Shown here one piece after another: positions 39,038-48,566 of a stretch of DNA of 48,744 nt. The notes below the pieces were generated by a model that was given only the letters and a program-made list of their open reading frames with translations, ran no database searches and was not told where the DNA came from. How positions within the stretch are numbered: position 1 is the first letter of the stretch; every line of letters begins with the position of its first letter. Location of the stretch: contig UBQW01000013.1 of the NCBI GenBank assembly GCA_900467745.1, forward strand, positions 147,324 through 196,067. The letters run 5' to 3'. The translations under genes were made by a program, and so were the position numbers. This stretch comes from Hyphomicrobiales bacterium. GTDB taxonomy: Bacteria; Pseudomonadota; Alphaproteobacteria; Rhizobiales; Rhizobiaceae.

Positions 39038-39523
39038 TCACCCCGAAATCATCACCTCCGCCTCGATCTCGACAGGAAAATTCAGCGGCAGGCCGGCGAC
39101 GCCGATGGCGGAGCGGGCGTGGCGGCCGACGTCCTGGCCGAAGACGTCGGTGATCAGCTCGGTGAAGCCGTTGATGACGGCAGGCGGGTTGGAGAAGTGG
39201 GGGGCGCAGTTGACCATGCCGAGAACGCGGCACCAGCCGGTGATGCGGTCGAGGCTGCCGAGTTCACGCTTCAGGCTGCCCAGCATGGCGAGCCCCACCT
39301 TGCGGGCCGAGGCGTGGGCTTCCTCGATCGTCACCGTGTCGCCGACGACGCCGAAGGGGCCTGATGGCGAGCCGTCGGGGTTCTGCGGACCGTGGCCGGA
39401 GATGAAGGCCCTGTTGCCGCGAACGTTGACCCAGGGAAAGGGCAGCGTCATGTGCGAGGGCAGTTTCAGCGGCTGGGGCAGGACGAGGCCCAGCGAGACA
39501 AGCTTCTGTTCGTAGTTCGACAT
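39038..39523 (-). CDS. RidA family protein (YjgF/YER057c)
   Basis: A 161-residue protein of the YjgF/RidA superfamily, closest in form to the longer YjgH-like branch. The pattern FISGHGPQNPDGSPSGPFGVVGD and the closing VAGLPLNFPVEIEAEVMI are typical. RidA proper hydrolyses reactive enamines/imines, but the long branch may act on other substrates, and the catalytic Arg position should be checked. It is a single unit next to the MFS exporter gene end. Confidence 0.9.
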   Translation of the reverse strand: MSNYEQKLVSLGLVLPQPLKLPSHMTLPFPWVNVRGNRAFISGHGPQNPDGSPSGPFGVVGDTVTIEEAHASARKVGLAMLGSLKRELGSLDRITGWCRVLGMVNCAPHFSNPPAVINGFTELITDVFGQDVGRHARSAIGVAGLPLNFPVEIEAEVMISG

Positions 39524-39663
39524 GCTGTTCCCCTGACATGGCTGCGGTCATGGCGGCGCCTGGCGCGACCAATCGGCCGGATCGTGGATCGGAACCTGTT
39601 TCTGCTACTAAAATGCCGTCGAATTGACGTCGCACACCATAGCACAACGCGGGGTGCTCCGCA

Positions 39664-40467
39664 TCAGGCCGTCAGCGTGGCCTTGGCCGAGGGGGCTGAT
39701 TTCGGCTTCTTGCCCTCGAAAACGAGATCGAGGAATTCGTTGAGCCAGGCCTTGAGCGGCGCATCGAACAGCATGCGGCCTTCGAGATGCTCGCGGCCCT
39801 GCTGCGCATTGGGGAGAATGAAGCGGTGGGCGCCGTGGACGACCCAGCGGTGCATCATGGCGCGGGTCAGTTCGGCGTGGAACTGCAGCGCCCAGGCGTG
39901 GCCGTTGTATCGGAACGCCTGGTTGGGGTAGACATCACCTTCAGCAAGAAGATCGGCGCCGCGCGGCAGATCGAAGCCTTCGCGGTGGAAGTGGTAGACC
40001 ATCCGCGGCCAGTGCATCAGCTGCCGGCCCTTTTCGGTCGCGCGCAGCGGGTACCAGCCGATCTCGGTGGTTTCGTCGGCATTGGCCGCGACTTTGCCGC
40101 CGAGATGGCGCACCAGCATCTGCGCGCCGAGACAGATGCCGAGCAGCGGCTTCTTCTCCTTCAGCGGCACATTCAGCCAGTTGATCTCGGCCTTGACGAA
40201 GTCGTCGGGATCGTTGGCGCTCATCGGGCCGCCGAAGACGACGGCGCCGGCATGCTCGGCAAGCGTTATCGGCAGTGTCTCCCCGAGCACCGGGCGGCGG
40301 ATGTCGAGCGGATAGCCCTTCGCGGCGAGCAGCTGGCCGACGCGGCCGGGGCTGGAGCTCTCCTGATGCAGCACGATCAGGACCGGGCGTTTGCCTTCGA
40401 TGCTTGAGCCCGGGTCGTTGGGGCCGGCAATGCCGGTGCCCGCCGCGCCTGTACTGTCAGTCGGCAT
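39664..40467 (-). CDS. Class I glutamine amidotransferase-like protein
   Basis: A 267-residue protein of the GMP synthase-like amidotransferase group (COG0518). The nucleophile is Cys112 in GICLGAQML and the catalytic His197 is in LQFHAEL; both key residues are present. The partner that uses the ammonia is not near, so it may be a stand-alone amidase of unknown substrate. ATG 40467 overlaps the end of the TerB gene by 11 bases, so the two are translationally coupled. The open frame runs further, antisense to nothing. Confidence 0.88.
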   Translation of the reverse strand: MPTDSTGAAGTGIAGPNDPGSSIEGKRPVLIVLHQESSSPGRVGQLLAAKGYPLDIRRPVLGETLPITLAEHAGAVVFGGPMSANDPDDFVKAEINWLNVPLKEKKPLLGICLGAQMLVRHLGGKVAANADETTEIGWYPLRATEKGRQLMHWPRMVYHFHREGFDLPRGADLLAEGDVYPNQAFRYNGHAWALQFHAELTRAMMHRWVVHGAHRFILPNAQQGREHLEGRMLFDAPLKAWLNEFLDLVFEGKKPKSAPSAKATLTA

Positions 40468-40942
40468 CGTCTTGCACCACATCGATGCCGGTGACGCGCT
40501 TGGCCGCTTCCTGGCGCTTCTGGATGCGTTCGCGGGCCGAGACGCCGAGAAGCTCGGCGATGCGCCAGATGGCGTCGTCCTCCATCTCGCTGCGCTCGCC
40601 ATCGGCATAGACGATGTCCCAGAGAATGCCGATCAGCTCCAGGCGCTGCTCGGTGTCGAGATGGCGCTTCAGGTCGGAGGTGAAGCGGTAATAGTCGACG
40701 GCGTCGCTTTCGGCTTCCTGGCCGGCGGCGATCAGCGCGTCGAGCTGCTTGCCGTCGAGACCGTACTGATCCTTCAGGAGCGTGCGCAGACGCTTCTTCT
40801 CGCTGTCCTTGATCTGGCCGTCGGCCTCCATGACCTGCATGCAGAGTGCCGCCACCGCGATGCGGGGATCATCGGGGGCGAAGCTGCTCTTTTGGGTGTC
40901 TGCGGTCAGGTTCTGAAAAAATGCCTGGAAGCGTTCGAACAT
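40457..40942 (-). CDS. TerB family (tellurite resistance-like) protein
   Basis: A 161-residue soluble helical protein with a TerB domain at about residues 25-145; DDPRIAVAALCMQVMEADGQIKDSEKKRLRTLL and the repeated VYADGERSEMEDDAIWRI carry acidic residues that bind divalent metal in TerB. Many genomes have lone TerB proteins unrelated to tellurite. It lies 15 bases downstream of hemY and overlaps the amidotransferase gene, suggesting one transcript. Confidence 0.9.
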   Translation of the reverse strand: MFERFQAFFQNLTADTQKSSFAPDDPRIAVAALCMQVMEADGQIKDSEKKRLRTLLKDQYGLDGKQLDALIAAGQEAESDAVDYYRFTSDLKRHLDTEQRLELIGILWDIVYADGERSEMEDDAIWRIAELLGVSARERIQKRQEAAKRVTGIDVVQDDAD

Positions 40943-40957
40943 ACGGGTCCTGTTTGG

Positions 40958-42586
40958 CTAGAAGAGGCGAAGCCGTGTCTTGGGTTCTGGCTCGGCCGAT
41001 GGATTGCGCACGCCCGGATCATCAGGCAGGCCGCCGAAGAAGGGGCGCGGTTCGGGGGCGTCGGCAGGTTTGCTCGCGGTTGCCGGCTCCTTCGGGGCCG
41101 GTTTCGGCTTGGCGGGCGCGGGTGCTGCCGGCGTCTCGGCCACCGGGCGGGCGGCCTTGGCGATGGTGGCGGCGCGCTCGAGCTCGATGATGCGGTGATC
41201 GCCGGCGGCACTGTCTGATCTCACGTCGCGCACCGGCGGCAGGCTCTTCAGCGCGCTGTCGATGGAGATGACGGAGCCTTCCTCGACCGGGCCTTCGACC
41301 TGGCCGAACGGCGCCTTCCAGACGAAGGCGTCGAGCTTGCCCGTGACGGGCGAGAGCGGCAGCCATTTGTCGGAGACATAGCCGTCTGCCACCCATGCCG
41401 GATCGCGCGGCGCCTTCAGCGCCTGGGCGAGCCAGTGGCGGATGCGGCCCTGGTCGCCGGTCTCGGCTTCCTCGATATCGGCGAGCAGCAGGAAGGCTGC
41501 CTCGCGCGGCTCGATGCGGGCGGCGGCTTCGGCCTTGGCGCGGGCCTTGGCGAAATCCCGGATGTCGAGTGCTGCCTGGGCGACGATCAACAGCGATTCG
41601 ATGTTGTTGGGGCGGAGCGCCTCCAGCTTCTCTGCGCGCTTCAGCCGGTCGGCGAGCGAATCGCCGCTACGGGCGCGCACATAGGTGGCGCCGATTTCGG
41701 GATGCGGGTTGGTCTTCCAGGCCTGTTCGAGAATGGAGGCTGCCTTGCGCAGCTTGTCTTCGCGAAACAGCGCCTTGGCGGCGATGATCGCGGCCGGCTC
41801 GAAATCGGCCGAGAGTTTCAGCGCATGGGTGGCGTCGTCGCGAGCACCTGAAGGATCGTTCTCCAGTTTCTCGTCGGCGCGGGCCGTCAGCAGCACGGCG
41901 CGCAGGCGGTCGGCCTCGGCCTTTTCGATGACGCGGGCGGCCTTCTGCTGCTCCAGCAGGCGGATCGCATCGTCCCAGCGACCGGACTGGCTGCGATATT
42001 CGAGCGTCGCCTGGGCGGCCCAGGGCAGATAGGGCGCGTTGTCGGCGGCCTTTTCGGCATATTGCCGGGCGGCCTCGTTGGCGCCGAGCCGCTTGGCCTC
42101 GAGATAAAGGCCGCGCAGGCCGAGCTCGCGGGTTTCGGGATCCTCTACCATCGCCTCGAACTTGGCGCGGGCTTCGTCATGGCGGCCCTCGATCAGGGCT
42201 GCCTGGGCTTCGAGCAGCGCGATCAGCGGCTCCTGGTCGGCGCGGATCAGGCCGCGCGAGCGGGCGGCCATCTTGCGGGCCATCAGCGCATTGCCGGCGC
42301 CGGCGGCGATCAGGCCTGTCGAGAGCGCCTGGTAACCACGGTCGCGCTTGCGGGCGCGGAAATAGCGGGTGACGGAATGCGGCGAGGTCCAGATGACGCG
42401 CATCAGCCACCAGGCGACCATGACGACCGCGATCAGCGCGATGATGGCGGTTGCGGCGACGATCAGCCGGGTCTGATAAAGCTGGCCCTCCCAGATGAGC
42501 GAGAGATCGCCGGGGCGATCGGCAAGCCAGGAGAAGCCGTAGCCGAGAACGAGCACGAGAAGCGCGAAGACGACGAGCCGGATCAT
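40958..42586 (-). CDS. hemY: HemY N-terminal domain membrane protein
   Basis: A 542-residue protein of the alphaproteobacterial HemY family. Two N-terminal transmembrane segments (about residues 2-22 and 42-68) are followed by the HemY_N motif WLMRVIWTSPHSVTRYFRARKRDRGYQALSTGL and TPR-like helices, and a Pro/Ala-rich C-terminal tail. It is not protoporphyrinogen oxidase. It sits in the hem cluster and is thought to support late heme synthesis steps. AAGGAGG is placed eight bases before ATG 42586, and the gene starts two bases after the mitofilin stop. Confidence 0.93.
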   Translation of the reverse strand: MIRLVVFALLVLVLGYGFSWLADRPGDLSLIWEGQLYQTRLIVAATAIIALIAVVMVAWWLMRVIWTSPHSVTRYFRARKRDRGYQALSTGLIAAGAGNALMARKMAARSRGLIRADQEPLIALLEAQAALIEGRHDEARAKFEAMVEDPETRELGLRGLYLEAKRLGANEAARQYAEKAADNAPYLPWAAQATLEYRSQSGRWDDAIRLLEQQKAARVIEKAEADRLRAVLLTARADEKLENDPSGARDDATHALKLSADFEPAAIIAAKALFREDKLRKAASILEQAWKTNPHPEIGATYVRARSGDSLADRLKRAEKLEALRPNNIESLLIVAQAALDIRDFAKARAKAEAAARIEPREAAFLLLADIEEAETGDQGRIRHWLAQALKAPRDPAWVADGYVSDKWLPLSPVTGKLDAFVWKAPFGQVEGPVEEGSVISIDSALKSLPPVRDVRSDSAAGDHRIIELERAATIAKAARPVAETPAAPAPAKPKPAPKEPATASKPADAPEPRPFFGGLPDDPGVRNPSAEPEPKTRLRLF

Positions 42587-42588
42587 GA

Positions 42589-43917
42589 TCAGCCCTCCTT
42601 GCCAGTACCGGGGCCGGTGCCTGAGACAGCCTTCGACAGCGCGCTGCCGACCAGCTCCTCGACGCGGATGCGGGCGTCCAGCGATTGCTTGAAGGCGGCG
42701 GACGCCTGCTTGGCATCCGCCGGCAGCGTGGTCCACTCGTTGGCCGCACCCGGCAGGTCGCCGTTCTTCACCTTGTCTTCCATGCGCGCGGCAATCGCCT
42801 CGACGCTGTCACCCTCAATATTGCCGACCGGGCGCACGCTGACCAGCGACTTGGCGCCGGCCATCAGCCGGTCGGACCAGCTCTCGTTCGGATCGGCCTT
42901 GTTGACGCTGCCGACGATCGCGGTCGCGACATCGGGCGCCTGGCGGATCAGCTCGGCACGCGAGGGCACGCCGGTTTCGGCGAAATTCTTCAGGTCGGCG
43001 ACGACGGGGTCATCGGGCGAAACGCCGGCATAGGTGTCGAGCTCCGCCACGAAAGGACCGCCACGATCGATCGCCGCCTTCAGGCCGGCCGCGGCGATTG
43101 CCTTGGCGACGGCGACGTCCTGGCGCGGCTCGTTGAGCTTCTGTTCGGCGGCGGTGAGGCGCTGTTCGAGCTCGGCGCCGTTTGTCGCGCGCTGCTCGGT
43201 CGCCTGGCTGACGGCGCCGCGCAGCTGGTCGAGCTGTGTCGTGAGGTCTGATATCTTCTGGTTCAACGCATCGACGGTGGCGCTATCCGTGCCAGAACCG
43301 GCTACCTGAGGCGCCTTGGCGGCGGTCTCAAGTGCCGCGATGCGGCTTTCGAGCGCATCATTGGCGGGTGCCGCCTGCGGTGCGGCGGCGAGGTTGGCGA
43401 CGGACTGCTTGAGGCCGTCGATTTCGCCGGAGAGGCTGGTGATCTCGGGCGACGATGTCTGCGGCGCCGAAGAGCCTGGCAGGAAGCCCGCATACTGAAT
43501 GGCGCCGGCGCCGATCAACGCGATCAGTCCGCCGACGATGCCGGCGGCGATAAGCCCGGACGTGCCGCCCGGCTGGCGCTGAGGCTCGCTCTTCGGCGGC
43601 TCCACGGGCTCGGGCGCATGGTTATAGGGCGGCAGTTCGGGATCGGGCGCCTTGTCGTAGGCGAAGGGCCCCGCCGTCTCTTCAGCAGGAGTTTCCGCCT
43701 TGGCCCTCGAGGCGTCGCTCTCGTCGATACCTTCATCGGGAACGATCGATTCGCTGGTCTCCGACGGCGCTTCGGCTACCTCGTCGGCTGCCTTGCCGAT
43801 ATCGTGTTGCGCGTCCTTGCTGGCACTCTCTTCCGAGGCAATCTCCTGCGCATCCAAGTCGATCGTGACCGGCTCGTCGGTGCTCTTCGAATGGCGGGGC
43901 GGATTTCCTGGTGCCAT
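42589..43917 (-). CDS. Mitofilin (Mic60-like) membrane protein
   Basis: A 442-residue inner-membrane protein. It has an acidic, Ser/Glu/Ala-rich N-terminus (about 1-115), one transmembrane helix (GLIAAGIVGGLIALIGAGAIQYAGFL, about 120-145), a coiled coil (about 155-260) and a C-terminal mitofilin signature (DVAVAKAIAAAGLKAAIDRGG and later WTTLPADAKQASAAFKQSLDARI). Alphaproteobacterial Mic60 homologues are known to sit beside hem genes and to shape internal membranes. Its stop is two bases from the hemY start. Confidence 0.9.
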   Translation of the reverse strand: MAPGNPPRHSKSTDEPVTIDLDAQEIASEESASKDAQHDIGKAADEVAEAPSETSESIVPDEGIDESDASRAKAETPAEETAGPFAYDKAPDPELPPYNHAPEPVEPPKSEPQRQPGGTSGLIAAGIVGGLIALIGAGAIQYAGFLPGSSAPQTSSPEITSLSGEIDGLKQSVANLAAAPQAAPANDALESRIAALETAAKAPQVAGSGTDSATVDALNQKISDLTTQLDQLRGAVSQATEQRATNGAELEQRLTAAEQKLNEPRQDVAVAKAIAAAGLKAAIDRGGPFVAELDTYAGVSPDDPVVADLKNFAETGVPSRAELIRQAPDVATAIVGSVNKADPNESWSDRLMAGAKSLVSVRPVGNIEGDSVEAIAARMEDKVKNGDLPGAANEWTTLPADAKQASAAFKQSLDARIRVEELVGSALSKAVSGTGPGTGKEG

Positions 43918-44006
43918 GAGACCCTCATAATTCTTACAGTGGTTCGAAAGTAGTCAGTGAGGCCGGTGAAGGAAAGAGGCCAGATGAAATTTGGCAGCCA
44001 CATCGC

Positions 44007-44729
44007 TCACAGAAGCGACAACAGGGCTGCCTCATCCGGGCTGTCGGGGATCGCGGATTGGCCTTGCAGGGTCACGGGAATCGCATCGGCGATGGCCTGG
44101 CTGAGGCAGAGGAGGCGGACGCCGATGAGGGCGTCGAGGTTGGCGGAGATTTCCTTGAGGGCGAAGAAATCCTCGGCGGTGCGGCGGGAATAGAAGAGGA
44201 TCGCGTCGGGTTCGTGGGCCGAGAAGAGTTCGCGGAGCAGCTGGTCGGGGATGTCGAGGCGGCGCATGCGGTAGCATTCGACGGTGGTGACGGTCAGGCC
44301 AAGATCTGCGGCGCGGGTCTCGAAGGTTTCGGCGCGGGGGAAGCCGGCGAGGTAGAGGACGGTGGTATCGCCCGATCGCGCGGTGTCGCGTTGCGCGATG
44401 CGGTCGGCGAGGTCTGCGCCGTCGCCGGTGGAGGCGGTGACGTCTCTGAAGCCTGCTGCCCTTGCTTCGTCTGCGGTGGCGTCGCCGACGGCGTAGAGGG
44501 GGCGGGAGAGATGTGGGGCGAGGTCATCGGGGCGTTCGGTGAGAACGCGGATCGCCTCGGCGCTGGTGACGGATATCGGGCCGTCGGAGTTGGCGAGCGC
44601 CGCGAAGGCGGCGTCCGCATCGTGGGCGGGGGCGGATAGCGGCAGCATGATCGGCTCGTGTCCCATCTCCGCCAGCCGTTTTGCGGTGCGCTCGCCCGGA
44701 TGCGGTGGACGGGTGACGAGCACGCGCAT
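44007..44729 (-). CDS. hemD: Uroporphyrinogen-III synthase
   Basis: Closes hydroxymethylbilane to uroporphyrinogen III with ring D inversion, in heme and siroheme synthesis. The 240-residue protein starts MRVLVTRPPHPGERTAKRL and contains the YAVGDATADEARAAGF and DAILFYSRRTAEDFF motifs of this poorly conserved family. It lies six bases after hemC and is followed by the mitofilin gene after an 89-base gap. Confidence 0.95.
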   Translation of the reverse strand: MRVLVTRPPHPGERTAKRLAEMGHEPIMLPLSAPAHDADAAFAALANSDGPISVTSAEAIRVLTERPDDLAPHLSRPLYAVGDATADEARAAGFRDVTASTGDGADLADRIAQRDTARSGDTTVLYLAGFPRAETFETRAADLGLTVTTVECYRMRRLDIPDQLLRELFSAHEPDAILFYSRRTAEDFFALKEISANLDALIGVRLLCLSQAIADAIPVTLQGQSAIPDSPDEAALLSLL

Positions 44730-44735
44730 GCGCCG

Positions 44736-45671
44736 TCAGCTCCAGCTGTCGAAGAACGAGGTGCCGGCGCGGGCGCGGATATCCTGGCCGGCGCGGGTGC
44801 CGAGCGCCACCGCGTCGCGGCGATGGCCGTCGATGGTGATGGCGTGCTGGCTGCGGCCATCGGGGGTGATGATCAGGCCGTGCAGGCGGATCTGGTCGCC
44901 TTCGCAGACGGCATAGCCGCCGATCGGCGTTCGGCAGGAGCCGTCGAGTGCGCCGAGGAAAGCGCGCTCGCAGGAGACGGTGTCGTAGGTCCTGATATCG
45001 TTGATCGGGGCGAGCAGCGCGTCGGTTACTGTGTCGCCGATGCGGCTTTCGATGCAGATCGCGCCCTGGGCCGGCGCCGGGGGGAAGGTGTCTGGATCGA
45101 GAATATCGGTGATGACCTCGACCTTGCCGAGCCGCTTCAGGCCGGCGAGCGCCAAGAGCGTCGCGTCGACCTGGCCCTCGTTCAGCTTGCGCAAACGGGT
45201 GTCGACGAGGCCGCGGAAGGTGATGACGTTGATATCCGGGCGCATGCGGCGGATCAGCGCCTGGCGGCGCAGCGATGAGGAGCCGACGGTGGCGCCGTGC
45301 GGCAGGTCGATCAACTTCGGGGCGGTGCGGCCTACGACAGCATCGCGAATGTCTTCGCGCGGCAGGTAGGCGGAGAGACAGAGCCCCTCGGGCAGTGTCG
45401 TCGGCATGTCTTTGGACGAATGCACGGCGATGTCGAGGTCGCCGCTTGCGAGCTTCTCTTCCAGTTCCTCGGTGAACAGGCCCTTGCCGCCGATCTCCGA
45501 CAGCGAGCGATCGGTGATGCGGTCGCCCTTGGTCGAGAGCACGACGATCTCGAACATCTCTTCTGGAAGGCCGTGGGCCGCCATCAGCCTGTCGCGGGCT
45601 TCGTTTGCCTGGGCGAGCGCCAGCGGGCTGCCTCTGGTGCCGATCCGGAAAGGTTTTGTTTGCATCCGCAT
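44736..45671 (-). CDS. hemC: Hydroxymethylbilane synthase (porphobilinogen deaminase)
   Basis: Joins four porphobilinogen units to hydroxymethylbilane. The 311-residue protein has [13 protein letters not shown] at the N-terminus, KGLFTEELE and HSSKDMPT in the middle, and a conserved cofactor-attachment Cys in [19 protein letters not shown]. It is the first gene of the minus-strand hem cluster (hemC, hemD, mitofilin, hemY). The start may be ATG 45671 or 45665; both are in frame and two residues apart. It is divergent from tsaD with 67 bases between. Confidence 0.96.
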   Translation of the reverse strand: MRMQTKPFRIGTRGSPLALAQANEARDRLMAAHGLPEEMFEIVVLSTKGDRITDRSLSEIGGKGLFTEELEEKLASGDLDIAVHSSKDMPTTLPEGLCLSAYLPREDIRDAVVGRTAPKLIDLPHGATVGSSSLRRQALIRRMRPDINVITFRGLVDTRLRKLNEGQVDATLLALAGLKRLGKVEVITDILDPDTFPPAPAQGAICIESRIGDTVTDALLAPINDIRTYDTVSCERAFLGALDGSCRTPIGGYAVCEGDQIRLHGLIITPDGRSQHAITIDGHRRDAVALGTRAGQDIRARAGTSFFDSWS

Positions 45672-45738
45672 TGATCCGTTGTTACCGGAGTTTCTCGTAA
45701 ACAGGTTTCAGACCCATCGCAATCAACGATCAGGCTCC

Positions 45739-46833
45739 ATGGCTCCCTTTCTGCGCATCCTCGGTATCGAAACAAGCTGCGACGAAACCGCCGCCGCCGT
45801 TGTCGAGCGGGATGCTATGGGCGTGCCGACCGTGCGCTCCGATGTGGTGCTGAGCCAGCTCGAAGAGCATAGCGCCTATGGTGGCGTGGTGCCAGAAATC
45901 GCCGCGCGGGCGCATGTCGAGGCACTCGATACGCTGATCGACGAGGCTTTGAAACGCGCCAATGTGTCGCTGTCCGACATCGACGCCATCGCCGCGACCT
46001 CGGGTCCGGGGCTGATCGGCGGGCTGCTTGTCGGGCTGATGACCGGCAAGGCGATCGCCAAGGCCTCCGGCAAGCCGCTCTACGCGGTCAACCATCTCGA
46101 GGGCCATGCGCTGACGGCGCGGCTGACGGATGGGCTTTCCTTTCCCTATCTCATGCTGCTGGTCTCCGGTGGGCACACGCAGCTGATCCTGGTGCGCGGG
46201 GTCGGCGAGTACGAGCGCTGGGGCACGACGATCGACGACGCGCTGGGCGAGGCTTTCGACAAGACGGCGAAGCTCTTGAGCCTGCCCTATCCGGGCGGGC
46301 CGGCCGTCGAGCGGGCGGCGAAAGCGGGCAATCCGCAACGGTTCAAGTTTCCGCGACCGCTGGTCGGCGAGGCGAAGCTCAACTTCTCCTTCTCCGGCCT
46401 GAAGACGGCCGTGCGGCAGGCGGCGACCGAGATCGCGCCGCTGACGGACCAGGACGTGGCCGATATCTGCGCCTCGTTCCAGGATGCCGTGTCGCGGACG
46501 CTGAAGGACCGGATCGGGCGTGGGCTGGAGCGGTTCAAGACGCTCTATCCCGATGTCGAGCAGCCGGCGCTGGTGGTGGCGGGCGGCGTTGCCGCCAATC
46601 TCGTCGTGCGCGGCACGCTGCAGGCGCTGTGCGACAAGAACCGTTTCCGCTTCGTGGCGCCGCCGCTGCATCTGTGCACCGACAACGCCGTCATGATCGC
46701 CTGGGCCGGGCTGGAGCGGATGGCGACGGGTGTTGCGCCCGATGATCTCGACGTGCAGCCGCGCTCGCGCTGGCCGCTCGATTCGAGCGCCGAGACATTG
46801 TTGGGCTTCGGCAAGCGGGGAGCAAAGGCATGA
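45739..46833 (+). CDS. tsaD: tRNA threonylcarbamoyladenosine biosynthesis protein TsaD
   Basis: Transfers threonylcarbamoyl to A37 of ANN-decoding tRNAs, with TsaB and TsaE. The 364-residue protein has [14 protein letters not shown] at the start, the iron-binding HLEGH (His119, His123), the [15 protein letters not shown] [13 protein letters not shown] and the C-terminal [13 protein letters not shown] sequence [12 protein letters not shown] 45739 gives the standard N-terminus; the frame is open upstream, antisense to hemC. It overlaps gpsA by four bases (ATGA). Confidence 0.96.
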   Translation: MAPFLRILGIETSCDETAAAVVERDAMGVPTVRSDVVLSQLEEHSAYGGVVPEIAARAHVEALDTLIDEALKRANVSLSDIDAIAATSGPGLIGGLLVGLMTGKAIAKASGKPLYAVNHLEGHALTARLTDGLSFPYLMLLVSGGHTQLILVRGVGEYERWGTTIDDALGEAFDKTAKLLSLPYPGGPAVERAAKAGNPQRFKFPRPLVGEAKLNFSFSGLKTAVRQAATEIAPLTDQDVADICASFQDAVSRTLKDRIGRGLERFKTLYPDVEQPALVVAGGVAANLVVRGTLQALCDKNRFRFVAPPLHLCTDNAVMIAWAGLERMATGVAPDDLDVQPRSRWPLDSSAETLLGFGKRGAKA

Positions 46834-47822
46834 GCGGAGAAAGCGAAACGATCGCCGTCATCGGTGCCGGCGCATTCGGCACGGCATTGGCGGCCGTCAT
46901 CGCGCTGACGGGGCGGCACAAGGTGACGCTGATCGGCCGCGATCCCGGTCTGATGGCCGATCTCGCCGCCGAGCATCTGCACGACGCGGCGCTTCCGGGT
47001 ATTCCGTTGCCCGAGACGCTGCAGTTTTCCGCCGAGCCGGATGCGATCAGCGATGCCGGCATCGTGCTCTTCGCCATGCCCTCGCAGGCGCAGGCCGATG
47101 CGGCGCGCCAGTATGAACCTTATCTGGCTAAGGATGCCGTTGTCGTCACCTGCGCCAAGGGCATCGAGAAGACCACGGGCAATCTCTTGACCGACATGCT
47201 GGCCAAGGCGCTGCCGGGGCATGCGATCGCGGTCCTGTCGGGTCCGGGCTTCGCGGCCGATATCGCCAAGGGCTTGCCGACAGCGATGGTGGTTGCCGCC
47301 GAGAGCGGCGAGATTGCCGAGCGGCTGGCGCAGGCGATTTCCGGGCGGACCTTCCGGCTCTATCCGTCGTCAGACAGGATCGGCGTGCAGCTGGGCGGCG
47401 CCTTGAAGAACGTGCTGGCGATTGCCTGCGGTATCGTCGAGGGCGCCGGCATCGGCGATTCGGCACGGGCGGCGCTGATTGCGCGCGGGCTGGCCGAGAT
47501 GTCGCGCTTCGTCGTCGCCAAGGGCGGGCAGGCCGATACGGTGCCGGGTCTGTCTGGTCTCGGCGACCTCGTCTTGACCGCCACCAGCCATCAATCGCGC
47601 AACCTGCGTTTCGGCATCGCGCTCGGGCGCGGCGAGACGCGCGACCCCGCGCATGGCGAGCTCGTCGAGGGGGCGTTTGCCGCCGCCGTGGTATCGCGGC
47701 TCGCCAAGTCGCTTGATATCGACATGCCCGTCACCGACGCGGTATCCGCGATCATCGAGGGCAAGCTCGGCATTGCCGCTGCCATCGACCAGCTGATGAC
47801 CCGTCCGATCACGACCGAATAG
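46830..47822 (+). CDS. gpsA: NAD(P)+-dependent glycerol-3-phosphate dehydrogenase
   Basis: Reduces dihydroxyacetone phosphate to sn-glycerol-3-phosphate for phospholipid synthesis. The 330-residue protein has the nucleotide-binding motif [10 protein letters not shown] (residues 11-20), the [10 protein letters not shown] segment and the [15 protein letters not shown] and [13 protein letters not shown] motifs, including the catalytic Lys. It overlaps tsaD and is followed by the YciI gene 10 bases on. Confidence 0.96.
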   Translation: MSGESETIAVIGAGAFGTALAAVIALTGRHKVTLIGRDPGLMADLAAEHLHDAALPGIPLPETLQFSAEPDAISDAGIVLFAMPSQAQADAARQYEPYLAKDAVVVTCAKGIEKTTGNLLTDMLAKALPGHAIAVLSGPGFAADIAKGLPTAMVVAAESGEIAERLAQAISGRTFRLYPSSDRIGVQLGGALKNVLAIACGIVEGAGIGDSARAALIARGLAEMSRFVVAKGGQADTVPGLSGLGDLVLTATSHQSRNLRFGIALGRGETRDPAHGELVEGAFAAAVVSRLAKSLDIDMPVTDAVSAIIEGKLGIAAAIDQLMTRPITTE

Positions 47823-47832
47823 GAGAACCCAC

Positions 47833-48126
47833 ATGCTTTTCGCCTTTGTCTGCAAGGATAAGCCTGGCCACCTCAATGTCCGCATGGACACGCGCCCCAC
47901 GCATGTCGAGCATCTCAATGCGCTCAACGAAGCCGGCACGCTGAAGATGGCCGGTCCGTTTCTCGATGCCGAGGGCAAGCCTTGCGGCAGCCTTGTCATC
48001 GTCGAGGCCGAGACCATCGAGGCGGCTACCGATATCGCCAACGCCGATCCCTATGCCAAGGCCGGCCTGTTCGAGAGCGTCGAGGTGAAGCCCTTCAACT
48101 GGGTCTTCAACAAGCCGGAGGCGTAA
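47833..48126 (+). CDS. YciI family protein
   Basis: A 97-residue ferredoxin-like fold protein of the YciI group. The conserved His-Asp pair, seen in THVEHL and DPYAKAGLFESVEVKPF, matches the family, whose members include small catalytic proteins of varied function. AGGAG is nine bases before the ATG. It is in one plus-strand unit with tsaD, gpsA and the EVE gene. Confidence 0.92.
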   Translation: MLFAFVCKDKPGHLNVRMDTRPTHVEHLNALNEAGTLKMAGPFLDAEGKPCGSLVIVEAETIEAATDIANADPYAKAGLFESVEVKPFNWVFNKPEA

Positions 48127-48130
48127 GCAA

Positions 48131-48562
48131 GTGGCGCACTGGCTTTACAAATCCGAACCGTCCGCATGGTCCTGGGAGCAGCAGAAGGCTGCCGGCGAAA
48201 AAGGCACGGAGTGGACCGGCGTTCGCAACTATCTGGCGCGCAACAACATGCGGGCGATGCAGATCGGCGACAAGGGCTTCTTCTACCACTCCAATGACGG
48301 GCTGGAGATCGTCGGCATCGTCGAGGTCTGCGCGCTGTCGCATCCCGATTCCACCGCCAAGGGCGATCCCAAGTGGGACTGCGTCGATATCCGCGCCGTC
48401 CGCGACATGCCGAAGCCGGTGACGCTGAAGGATGTGAAGGCGAGCGAGGCGCTGTCGAAGATGTCGCTGGTGACGTCGATGCGGCTTTCCGTGCAACCGG
48501 TGACCGACGAGGAATGGGCCGAGGTCTGCCGCATGGGCGGGCTCGACAACCCGCCGCGCTGA
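48131..48562 (+). CDS. EVE domain protein
   Basis: A 143-residue EVE-domain protein (PUA-like fold). It opens MAHWLYKSEPSAWSWEQQ and includes GVRNYLARNNMRAMQIGDKGFFYHS, which forms the pocket. EVE relatives bind modified bases in nucleic acids and often associate with RNA or DNA modification. GGAGG lies 10 bases before the GTG at 48131 (within the preceding stop region). It is followed after four bases by the methyltransferase. Confidence 0.93.
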   Translation: MAHWLYKSEPSAWSWEQQKAAGEKGTEWTGVRNYLARNNMRAMQIGDKGFFYHSNDGLEIVGIVEVCALSHPDSTAKGDPKWDCVDIRAVRDMPKPVTLKDVKASEALSKMSLVTSMRLSVQPVTDEEWAEVCRMGGLDNPPR

Positions 48563-48566
48563 TATC

